This document shows positions 33,458 through 43,300 of a stretch of 64,000 nt of DNA, piece by piece. Positions within the stretch are counted from its first letter, which is position 1, and every line of letters starts with the position of its first letter. Origin of the DNA: Romanomermis culicivorax (lineage: Eukaryota; Nematoda; Enoplea; Mermithida; Mermithidae); NCBI GenBank assembly GCA_963922205.1, contig CAWUHX010000236.1, positions 310,001 through 374,000 of the forward strand, in the 5' to 3' direction. A program made the position numbers and the translations under genes. A model generated the notes under the pieces. The model worked only from the letters and a program-made list of their open reading frames with translations. It did no database searches and was not told the origin of the DNA.

Positions 33458-33555
33458 GAACCAGAACCGCCGATATTTAACCACGCCCTTTACTAAATGC
33501 CTATATGCTTAACCGTTGCTGTAGAAAGTACGGGTCCCCGATTCTATAGTTATAC

Positions 33556-33564
33556 TGTCAATGA
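33556..33564. repeat. Right target-site duplication of the giant element
   Basis: Exact copy of the TGTCAATGA at 13,690-13,698, immediately outside the right TIR. Confidence 0.85.
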
Positions 33565-33880
33565 AATTTTTCAAAGTTCGACATCGATTCATTCGCATTA
33601 AGATGCAAGTGAGAGTAAATGTAGAGAAGAACATCGCTAAACTGTGACCTTGCCATCCCCAATAAGTATAGTGCGCTGTCGTTTTACGATCTACAGCGCG
33701 AGAAATTCAGAAATTAAGCTTCAATTATAAGGTTGAAATAATTTACATATCAAGTGTTACACGACGATAAGTTTTCTTTTAGAAATCCGCTTTTACTGTA
33801 GACTGAATCGACTGAATTCTACGGATTCTTTTGGTGCATTTTAGGAGGTCCAAATCTCAAAATTTTCCGGCGCTTCGCGC
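33565..33880. other. Spacer ending in a GCGAAGC hairpin repeat
   Basis: Unique AT-rich DNA to about 33,830. It is followed by an inverted copy of the dispersed hairpin repeat: TTTTAGGAGGTCCAAATCTC, AAAATTTTCC and GGCGCTTCGCGCC at 33,870-33,881. Confidence 0.6.
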
Positions 33881-35954
33881 CACTGTTTTTTTTCCACGAA
33901 CTTTTTTCCACAAATGTGGAAAGGGGTCAAATTTTTTTTCCACATGTGGAAAAAAATTTTTTCGTCTTAAAATCCTCGTTTTTGGCTTAAAAATGCTCAC
34001 AGACGCTTTATCGCACTGTTTTTGAGCTTTTTCAAGCCTTCCGGTGTTTTTAGAGAAGTTAATTCATTAAAATTGAAGAAAAAATTGAAAGTTCGCTTTT
34101 AAAGCCTAACGTACAAGCATTGTAGAACAAATTTTCTAACAAACTATCCAAGAGCATAATTGACTTTGAATTACATGAGAAATCGATGGTCAAGTCCTCC
34201 ATGATGACAAGTGAAAGCCCAAAGCGCCGGAAAATTTTTGGGGTATATTGACATTCTGGGATGCTGGAAAATCAATTTTCCGAACATTTATTTCAAGAAT
34301 TAGATTCCAATTTTGTGTTCAAGAGTCGTAATTTCTAGAATTTTACTTGAAAAATTTTAAAATCTGTAATTTATTTGTAAACTCTCATGAACTTGGTCGA
34401 AAATATATGAGTAAGAAGAGTATAAATTTCCGAAAGATATTTCCATGAAGCTTTTGAATTGATTTTACGTTAGCAAAGAAATAATCGCATCATAAAGCAT
34501 AGAGACTTGACGTATTGATCTTTCTCAAAGGGAAAAAATGCGAATCTTCATTAAATATTATAATAAAATGTTGAAGATGACCAATTAAAACATGAGATAC
34601 TACGTTTAAGATGATGAAAACTATTATAGATTAAGTGATAAATGAAGGTAGACATGATAAAGGCCGCACCTGAGCTACTTAATGAATAATTATGATTATA
34701 AAAGTTATAACCGGCGCGAAGCGCCGGAAAATTTTGAGATTTGGACCTCCTAAAATGCACCAAAATGCATCTTTTCAATATCAAAACCCCAAGTTTTTCT
34801 TCCACATTTGTGGAAAGAGATTTTGATATTTTGACCTTTTAAAGTCCACCAAAACGCATCTTTTTGGTTTAGAGTTATTGCCTCATGTGCACGGCCCTGA
34901 TTGGCAACCTTGCATATTGAGGTAAAGTGGGGCGTCTTTGATCCACTGTTTTTTTCCACATTTGTACTATAATGTGGAAAAAAAATCTGGAATGTGGAAA
35001 AAATTTTTGAGGTCTTTCCACAAATGTGGAAGAAAAATTTGTTGTTTTCATACTGAAAAGATGCATTTTGTTGCGTTTTAGGAGGTCCAAATCTCAAAAT
35101 TTTCCTATAACTTTAATAATCATCATTATTTATTATAGGCTATAACTTTAATAATCATCATTATTTATTGAGTAGCTCAGACGCGGCTTTTATCAAGTCT
35201 ACCTTCATTTATCACTCAATCTATAATAGTTTTCATCATCTTAAACGTAGTATCTCATGTTTTAATTGGTAATCTTCAATGTTTTATCATAATATTTAAT
35301 GAAGATTCGTATTTTTTTCCTTTTGAGAAAGATCAATACGTCAAGTCTCTATGCTTTATGATGCGATTATTTCTTTGCTAACGTAAATTCAATTCAAAAG
35401 CTTCATGGGAATATCTTTCGGAAATTTATACTCTTCTTACTCATATATTTTCGACCAAGTTCATGAGAGTTTACAAATAAATTACAGATTTTAAAATTTT
35501 CGAAGTAGAATTCTAGAAATTACGACTCTTGAACACTAAATTGGAATCTAATTCATGAAATAAATGTTCGGAAAATTGATTTTCCAGCATCCCAGAATGT
35601 CAATATACCCATTTTGGGCTTCCGCTTGTCATCATAGAGGACTTGACCATTGATTTCTTGTGTAATTCAAGTCAATAATGCTCTTGGATAGTTTGCTAGA
35701 AAATTTGTTCAACAATGCTTGTAGATTAGGCTTTTAAGTCGAACATTTCAATTTTTTCTTCAATTTGATGAATTAACTTCTCTAAAAGCACCGGAAGGCT
35801 TGAAGAAGCTCAAAAACAGCGCTATAAAGCGTCTGTGAGAATTTTTAAGCGAAAAAACGAGGATTTTAGGACGAAAAAATTTTTTCCCACATGTGGTAAA
35901 AAAATTTGACCCCTTTCCACATATGTGGAAAGAAGTTCGTAGAAAAAAACAGTG
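33881..35954. mobile_element. 2.07-kb foldback element (long inverted repeat)
   Basis: Arms of about 850 bases, 33,881-34,760 and 35,050-35,954, are inverse copies. Both ends read CACTGTTTTTT...CCACG/TACGAACTT. Matching internal words include CCACATGTGG, AAAATCCTCGTTTTT, AAGCCTTCCGGTG, GTTAATTCAT and TAAATGAAGGTAGACATGAT. The inner ends carry the GGCGCGAAGCGCC hairpin at 34,713. Multiple TTTCCACAWATGTGGAAA palindromes occur at 33,908, 33,938, 34,800, 35,020, 35,886 and 35,918. There is no coding sequence. A third, single copy of the arm lies at 37,600-38,330. Confidence 0.75.
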
Positions 35955-37013
35955 CTTTGATCAGGGGTGACTTTGATCAGAGTATGGCATTTGATAACTA
36001 TTTGAGATCAGCAGGTCATTTTTGCTGCGTAGACAACCTCACAGCAACTGAATTTCCTGAGTTATAGAGAAAAAATGAGAAGTCTGGCTATTGTAACTTG
36101 TTTTGTCTAGAGCGCTGGGAAAATTTAGATTTTGAGACTTCTAAAACATTAGAAAATTTATTTTTTAATCTATTTCTTGTGCAACTATCGTATATATTAA
36201 TCTTATTTTTTTCATCATTTGGCAGCGTGGCATTTTGTCTCGGATTCTGATATCAGCTATTCCGGCGGTAGAAAAGAATTGTATTTTGACATTCTAAAAC
36301 GCTGGAGAATGAACCTTTTCAACCTTTATTCTGTGATGAAAGATCTTATTTTTCTGTGAATTCAATGAGTTTTCAGTCAGGTATCAAAAATTACCAATCA
36401 AGCTACCAATCAAGAATTTAGATTCTTCATTCTTCAACCGGCAAAAGCTCCGGTCAATGTCCTCTGTTGAGCTGATGATGTTTTAAGTATTTCCTAAATG
36501 CAAAAAGTTCATGTTTATGAAAGTCGAAATCATTGAGGTCGACAAAAATATTTTGTGAAAAGAATCGAAAAACGTCTTGATTTTGTCATTGAATAAGTAC
36601 AAGTTCAAATATTCATTCAAAATACGTTATGTTTAAATGCTATGGGCATATACTAGGAAGAAATTTTTTAACCATGCACTAGAAATGATAAAATTATAAA
36701 TCATTTGAAATTTCACGTTAAGCACTAGAAAATTTTTAGTATTTCCCTTAAAAATGTATATAATGCATTTTCGAACAGGAAACTTTATAGCTTAATCATA
36801 AGAGCCATCAGGCTCCAGGTTGCACTGTGCAACTTGGCCGAAAAAATTTGATTGCACAGCCAAAAATTTGGTTGCTGTGTGCTAAAATAAAAAAGCCTGC
36901 ACTAAACGCACGTCTAAAATGACGTCATATGTTTATTCAATGTTTCTCAAAGGACGTCCAAGCTAAACACGTTTAAAGGTAGACGAAAAATTTAGACGGG
37001 CTGGGTGGGACTA
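35955..37013. other. Repeat-derived noncoding DNA
   Basis: Fragments of the hairpin-repeat family occur at 36,110-36,170 and 36,240-36,320 (CTGGGAAAATTTAGATTTTG; TTTTGACATTCTAAAACGCT). A near-perfect palindrome GTTGCACTGTGCAAC lies at 36,821-36,835. Positions 36,895-37,000 contain ACGTCTAAA-type words that recur inverted at 38,950-39,060, suggesting an older element into which the next one inserted. Confidence 0.5.
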
Positions 37014-38625
37014 GAGCTTCACACGACAAAAATTTCGTACCCAGGTACCCGTTTATTCATTACCCGGGTGCCCGAATTACCCGGGTACATGTTAAAATGA
37101 GTTGTAATGTTAATGTACATATATAATATTAGACAGATACACTGTGAAAATAGAATGATGCATTACACACACTCCATAGTCCCTACTACATAATATTTTT
37201 CAACATTTGTGTTGAAGCACTGGTTGCGTTGTTGTATACAATAGGCTGCATAGGTAGATATATTGCGAATATAATGCTAGAGATGATGATTGATACACAT
37301 CATCGACGCACCTACGCTGCAAAATACTACACATCACATCACGATAGCTCAATATTATTGACGAGACAAAGCAAAATTTGCATACCTCCAGGGTTTTTTT
37401 TGACCTACGAGTCACAAGCCAAGTGGCTTGTTGACCTTAAATTTTACAAGCCATTCCAAATTTTAGCAAGCCAATTTTATAATATCAGTATACGTTAATA
37501 AATTCCAATGCTAGGTTATTTTTTAAAGAAATGTATATATTGAGCATCACGGCAATCGATCAAAAAAGAGATGTCATTCAACATTTATTCAATAACATTT
37601 TAGAGTCGTTAATTCATTAAAATTCAGGAAACATTTGAAATTTTTGAGTTTGATCAGTCTAATCTACAAGTATTGTGGAAAAGATTTTCCAGCAAACTAT
37701 CCAAGAACATAATGACTTTGAATTACATGAGAAATCGACGGTTAAGTCGTCTATGATGACAAGTGAGAGCCCAAAAAAGCTATTAATCTTTCCTGCCTGA
37801 AACGCCAGAAAATTTTTTTGGGTATTGACATTCTGCGATACTGGAAAATCAATTTTCCAACCACTTATTTGAAGAATTAGTTTCGAATTTTCTGTTCAAA
37901 GGTCGTAATTTCTGGAATTTCATGTTTGAAAAATTTTAAAACCATTAATTTATTCACACTCTCTAATGAACTTGGCCAAAAAGATAGAGCAAGAAGAGTA
38001 GAAATTTCCGAAAACTACTTCCATGAAGCTTTTGGATTGATTTTACGTTAAGAAAGGAATAATCACTCCAAAAAGTTTACTGACTTTACATATTGATCTT
38101 TCTCAAAAAATGTGTCAAGGGAAAAATGTGAATCTTCATTAAATATCAAGATGAAATATTGAAGATTACCAATTAAAACATGAGATAATACGTTTAAGAT
38201 GATTAAAACTATTAAAGATTAAATGATAAATGAAGGTAGACATGTTAGAAGCAGCGCCTGAGCTAGGAAATAAATAATAATGCTTATTTAAGTTATAACC
38301 GGCGCGAAGCGCCGGAAAATTTTGAGATTATGACCTTCTAAAATGCACCAAAATGTATCTTTTCTGTATCGGATATGATCAAACACATGACTCAAAAAAT
38401 TCTGACTAGCCATCTTGGCTTGTTGAACTAAAATTCTACAAGCCATTTTGTCAGTCCAACTAGCCATGACTTGTAAAAGGCTAAAAAAACTATGCATACC
38501 TCTACTCTCAAGTCTACATATTATACGTGATACAAAACGGGTACCCGAATTACCCGAGTACCTGGGTACCCAGGTAATAGTTTTCATTTTGTACCCGGGT
38601 AATTCGGGTACCCGGTGTGAAGCTC
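37014..38625. mobile_element. 1.6-kb TA-flanked element with GGTACCC palindromes
   Basis: Terminal inverted repeat GAGCTTCACAC (37,014-37,024) and GTGTGAAGCTC (38,615-38,625) is bounded by TA on both sides. Each end continues into stacked CCCGGGTA/GGTACCC words (37,040-37,090; 38,535-38,612). Inside are a direct repeat of GGCTTGTTGA...ACAAGCCATT (37,426; 38,416) and one arm copy of the foldback family with GGCGCGAAGCGCC at 38,301. No protein is encoded. The TA duplication suggests a Tc1/mariner relative, but the superfamily is uncertain. Confidence 0.65.
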
Positions 38626-40724
38626 TACTACACAGTAAATATAATAGCATTGAAATTCTAGCAAATTTAAAATTAGGAAACATACAGTAAATGGACGCTT
38701 GTCAGAAGTTCGTTTGTGAACGTAAATAGTTGCTTAAATTTTCGGGCTTTCATGGTCCTGAACCCTCTGGCCTGGCTAGGCCGGATAACATTTTTCCACG
38801 GCCCGGAGACCAGCCCACTCTCGAGCCGGGCCGGGCGGCCCGTGGAGGTCCTTACTCCCCAATTGGGAAAGTACACAAATGCATATCAATGTTTACTGAA
38901 TCTTCCACGCGTCTAATTTATTGGCGAGAAACACATATCGTCTATTTCACCCATATAACTTTAAACGACTACAAGTTCCGTCTAAGTTTACATGCGTCTA
39001 AAGCTCGTTCAACTTGGACACGTCTAAAGCTATATGCGTGTAACTTTAGACGCTTTTAGCAGTGTTTTATTTGTGCCAATGCCAAAACCAAAATTTGCAA
39101 TGGCACACAATTTTTTGAGCTTTTGTGCCAATGGGTACAAATTTTTTGACTGGTCCAAGGCTAAATTTCCTTGATTCTTAGTTATTTTAGGGGCTGAAAA
39201 TGCGAAATTTTCTCGGTGCCCCGCGCCGATTCAATGATTAAGTGGGGTAGGTAAATCACGTTACATTGGACACGTCCAAAGATTGGACACTTTTTTGCAA
39301 AGTGTTGTATCTTAAAGAATATTGGTCTTCAAGTAGGTTTAGATTAAGAAACATTCCTTTTATAGGAATATGCTGTGTTTGAATTCTTAGTTTAATTTTT
39401 TTAAAATAATCGTCCTTTCTGTGCTTCGGCCCGAGAAATATTGAACTTTGAATGGTAAGAACTTTATTTATCCAATTTTGTATGGCCGCTACACCCACTT
39501 TTTTGGGGTTATTTCATGCGCTTAATTAGAATATTTTCATGGATTTAACTAAGAATACTTCAAATATTGGTTTTTTATCTCAGATTGTTTTACCGAACAT
39601 TGGACACTGTTCACCTCACATCGGACAGCAATTTTTTCGCATTTCTAAGGAGTTGAGAACATTTTAAAATGAGTAAATGGGCACTTTTAGAAGAACTGCT
39701 TTTGGCATTTTTTTAGAGTTCGTGGTCAGTATGAGAAAAGTATGTTCACCTTGTCCACAGGTTTGAAAATATATTTATTGCGTAAATCACTTAGATGTTT
39801 TGAGGTGAAAATTTTGACAGCTGTACAGAACCAGTGGTGTTTGTAGGAGACGAAAATTTGGCCCTGTATGAAGATTTTTGTGGTATATTTGCAGGAAATA
39901 GGAATACAATTTGTCGAAATTACAGTTTTCTAGCACTTGATTGGGAAATCCACTGTTTTCTTCCAAGGTTTTGGAAAAATGTCAAGAAAAGAAATAAGCC
40001 AAGATAGTGGGGAATAAGTGATTTGTTCTTTGAGAATTGCTCTACAACTACTCTAGTTGTTAATGTTTGAATTGTGAAATTCCTATAGCTCATTGGGTAC
40101 ATGAAAACAATATTTCAAGGTGACAGTTGGAAATCTACACAATGAAGTACCATTGAACCGCTATATTTTGGAGCGAGCGAAACTTTTAGAGGTGCGCTGG
40201 ACTTTTCTAAAGGTTCAGTGACATAAATATTAGTAGGTTTAAGAGAAAACGTCACTCAATTAGTTCAGTTAATTATTATTCACTATTAGTTCTGTGGCGC
40301 AGAGTCTTGTACAAATCAGTTTTTACGCCACTCAATAAATAGATAGGTTTAGATGCGTTTGGTACAAGCGGCCCATTGTCTGTTGCCGAGAACTATCCCT
40401 TGTGGTACCGAGCTGCATCCAGTTGCCTGCATGCATGTAATTGGGGGGGGAGTGCTATGGGACCCCCCCCAGAAATTGTCGACCATATGGCTAGCCATTG
40501 GGGGACCGCCGCGGTTTGCACCATTGAACTCAGCGTAAAAAGTTGTATAATATGTGTAAAAGTCGCCCTATGTAATTTTTTGATGTGTCCGACGTAGGGA
40601 TGATGCTAACAGAAATTGACTCTTAATGGACATTTAGCTACACTCACTACCCCGCAAATTTTTGATTTTACCTCTACCTGAAGATCTGACATTGGGGACC
40701 TCTGCTCCCTACATACGTGTATGA
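38626..40724. other. Noncoding region with a GC-rich island
   Basis: Positions 38,750-38,865 are an isolated GC-rich block (GGCCTGGCTAGGCCGG; GAGCCGGGCCGGGCGGCCCG) in AT-rich DNA, of unknown nature. Positions 38,950-39,060 repeat CGTCTAAAG/CTTTAGACG words. Positions 39,260-39,630 repeat ATTGGACAC words. An 80-codon minus frame at 39,256-39,498 looks protein-like but has no partners beyond it. Positions 40,320-40,550 contain an isolated mixed-composition stretch with C/G runs. No gene is called. Confidence 0.45.
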
Positions 40725-40926
40725 CATACCTGTAAGACCTCCGACCAGTTGGGGGGGGGGGTAGAAAAAAGTCGAAATTTTTCCCAAAAAAAGCCAAAAA
40801 ACATACACTTTTTTGCAAATTTTTTTAATTTTTTCCAAACTGGGGGGGGGGGTTGGATGATGTTGGGTACATAGTTGGCCAAGTTGGGCGGGGGTCCCCT
40901 CCCCCAACCCCCCAAGTACAGGTATG
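40725..40926. mobile_element. ~200-bp G-run MITE, copy 1
   Basis: It starts CATACCTGTAAGACCTCCGA and ends CCAAGTACAGGTATG, giving short inverted ends (CATACCTGTA/TACAGGTATG). Internal landmarks are long G runs, GTCGAAATTTTTCCCAAAAA and GGTTGGCCAAGTTGGG. Other copies lie at 50,674-50,839, 63,004-63,203 and 63,353-63,556. It is noncoding. Confidence 0.8.
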
Positions 40927-41089
40927 TTGTATGATTGTTAGGATATTTCAATTTCTCTAGTAATTTTGTACATGTTTTCCTCATTTGAGGATTGTTATTA
41001 TGCGAGTAGGGAAGCAAATCTAAATGATATATTTTTGCTATTTCATCATTGGTGATAAGGGCTTGCTTTTCAATTTTTCTCATGTCCTG

Positions 41090-42218
41090 TAGAGATAGGA
41101 CGAATCCAGTTCTATGTAGTTTCCGAATCCGAATCCAGGAAATTAGTATGTACCGAATCCGAATCTGACATTTAGGATTCGGGCGAATCCAAATCCGAAT
41201 CCTGCATTAACATATATGCTTAGCTAAAATGAAGAATCATAGACTGTATATGAATCATTCTTTCTAAAAAATTTTCTGATCCCGATAGTTTAGAACCCTG
41301 GATGTTGAATCTTTTCAGGACGATTTCGTGATTTAAAATTTGATTTTTCCGGCCTAATGATGTTCATGCATGAACAATATGCGGATGTTTTGAACATACT
41401 AACCAGCTGAAAAATCAGCTTGAAGTCAGCGATGTTTCATAAATTTGGGCGAAACAACAAAATTCGTAAATAGTTCTCGTAAACGCGAAGCGTCAAAATT
41501 TTTTTGTAGTTTTGATACTAGAACGCTGGAAAATGAATATTTTCGACTTTCATTTCCTTGAAAAGTGCTGTAATTTTTTATTCGATTCAATCATTTTTCA
41601 TAGTCGCACAAAATGCAAAACATCATATTGAAAGAATGCCAATTAAATTTGTAAAATCGGAAAAGCAACCAAAAATTTAGATTATTCGACAGCACTATCT
41701 GTCACTTCCCCGAACTGATGGCGTTCCAATCATTCGCCAAAAATGAAAAAAAATTATGTTTAAAATGTGCAAAAATTTGTGAAGACCGCAGAAAAATTTT
41801 GTGAAAAAATTGAAAAAATCTTCATTTTCTCAGATATACTAACGCGCAATATGAAAGATAAACTGATTAAACCATGAGGTGAGACATTCTGGGTCGTAAC
41901 AACTATTGAATGCTAACTAGTAAGCAGAATAGACACGCTTATGGTCGCCCTCGAGCTGGATTATAGCAAGCAATGATGAAAATAATCATTACCGGTGCTA
42001 AGCGCCGGAAAATTTTCAGGTTACTGGAACGCACCTTTCCGATATATTTCTCATACACTTGACATTTTCCAATGGATTCGGATTCGGTCTAAAATTTTGG
42101 GCAAGACTACCGAATCCGAATCTGGAAAATCAGTGAAGTCGAATCCGAATCCAAATCCGAATTCGGAAAAAAAGACTGAATCCAGCCGAATCCGAATTCC
42201 GGATTCGTCCCATCCCTA
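41090..42218. mobile_element. 1.13-kb hAT-type MITE with GAATCCGAATCC arrays
   Basis: Ends are TAGAGATAGGACGAATCC and, inverted, TAGGGATGGGACGAATCC. The 8-base duplication ATGTCCTG lies at 41,082-41,089 and 42,219-42,226. An 8-bp duplication and a TAGRGATRGG start are hAT hallmarks. Both subterminal regions (41,090-41,210 and 42,065-42,210) are arrays of CCGAATCCGAAT words. The middle holds two degenerate GCGAAGC hairpin repeats (41,485; about 41,995). There is no transposase. It splits a minus-strand open frame whose two halves rejoin in frame if the element and one duplication are removed. Confidence 0.88.
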
Positions 42219-42226
42219 ATGTCCTG

Positions 42227-43300
42227 TACAGTTACATTCTGAGAGGTGTTTATTCGATATTCTTTTCATTTAATTCTTCGACTAAATTTCAAAATATTTC
42301 TCCGAAATTCACAAAAAAACAACTGTACTATTTTTTCAGGTATTTTTTACTCCAATTTTAAAAAATTTTCTGCGATTGACATCGTACTCACCATTATCTA
42401 ACTTTGTACCATTATTTTGTTGAAACTCTACCTCTAAAAAATCTATGGCCGGCAAAACTTAGATTTTCGATTTTGATTTTTGTCTTGAGTACTTTCACGA
42501 GCTGTGCATGTAAATTGGAGGTTGTATTGAAAATTCTCTAATTATCGCTATCATTCATTAAACTTGAAGTAATAAGAAAATTATTAAAAATTCTCTTGAA
42601 GCTTTTTAAAAAATATAAAAAAAATATAGAACTTTCGGCTCAAAAACAGTGTCGGCCAAGAAATGAAATTTTTTGGTTTTTGACGTCTTCATTTTTTCTT
42701 AAATTCCCGCGCCAGGACGAAAAAATTGTCGATGTTTCTTTGCATAAAAATCTCCAAAAATTATCAATTTAGTGATCAAATGTTCAGTTTTTCTGTGTTT
42801 TGTTTTTGTAACTTGAAATTTAAAACTTTAGAATTTTCGAAGCGAATTCGTGGTAAAATATAAAATTTTCATGTCGTGAAATGATGAAATTTTTTTCTAC
42901 GAATTTGGATATTTTGTGTTGCAAAATCTCTGAAAGACGAGGTGATCGCATTGAAAATTTGTTATTTTCTCACAATTTTGTGGAAATTTCGGTGAAATTC
43001 GTTTTTTACGAATGTCGAGATTTTCGGTACAAAGTCATAGAAAATGGTGAAATTTCTTCATAAATATGACATCATTTTATTTTGTAATTTCTTTTGAGAG
43101 AGCGACCTTTTTGTTTCGAAAAAATTGGAAAACTTTCGAGGAAAAGAAAAAATAACTTTACGAGGTTATATTTCTTACTTATGTGTAAAATTTGTTCAGT
43201 TTTGAAGTTGCGTTTAACAGTACTTTTTCCAGCTATTTCATCATTTTGAACAATCATGACATATTAAGGTTTAATTTTCGCTCGATTTCCCCACGAAAAA
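42227..43300. other. 5' flank of KIF13
   Basis: AT-rich DNA with no repeats recognised beyond simple T/A runs. It probably contains the KIF13 promoter and 5' untranslated region. No TATA box or initiator is convincing. Short frames on either strand have no recognisable product. Confidence 0.45.

Larger units (their letters stand above)
13699..33555. mobile_element. 19.86-kb Mutator-like (MULE) transposon carrying a helicase gene
   Basis: The element is defined by inverted ends (GGGCATAACTATAGAATC at left; its inverse, with GTATAACTATAG, at right) and a 9-bp direct duplication. The TIR extends about 380 bp inward and is rich in GGATCCGGATC and ACCCGGATCACCACGGAT words. On the right it is interrupted by a 1.9-kb insertion. 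Cargo consists of two divergent, decayed genes: a transposase on plus (22.3-27.0 kb) and an Upf1-like helicase on minus (14.9-21.3 kb). Subterminal tandem units, a degenerate 3-kb tandem array and a polar 10-mer fill the rest. MULE assignment rests on the 9-bp duplication, the long TIRs, the transposase motif order D...D..C..H...(N..S-E/Q..N) and the SWIM finger. Fungal/animal KDZ-type elements are an alternative. The copy looks immobile because both genes are broken. Confidence 0.85.
31310..33555 (-). repeat. Right terminal inverted repeat, interrupted
   Basis: Blocks 31,310-31,580 and 33,460-33,555 together match the inverse of the continuous left TIR. Between them lies a 1.88-kb later insertion. 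The outer block carries ACTAAATGCCTATATGCTTA and GGGTCCCCGATTCTATAG. Confidence 0.85.

Noticed and set aside
39256-40102. Possible decayed transposase on the minus strand
   Set aside because: One 80-codon stretch looks protein-like, but flanking frames are full of stops and no motif is recognisable.
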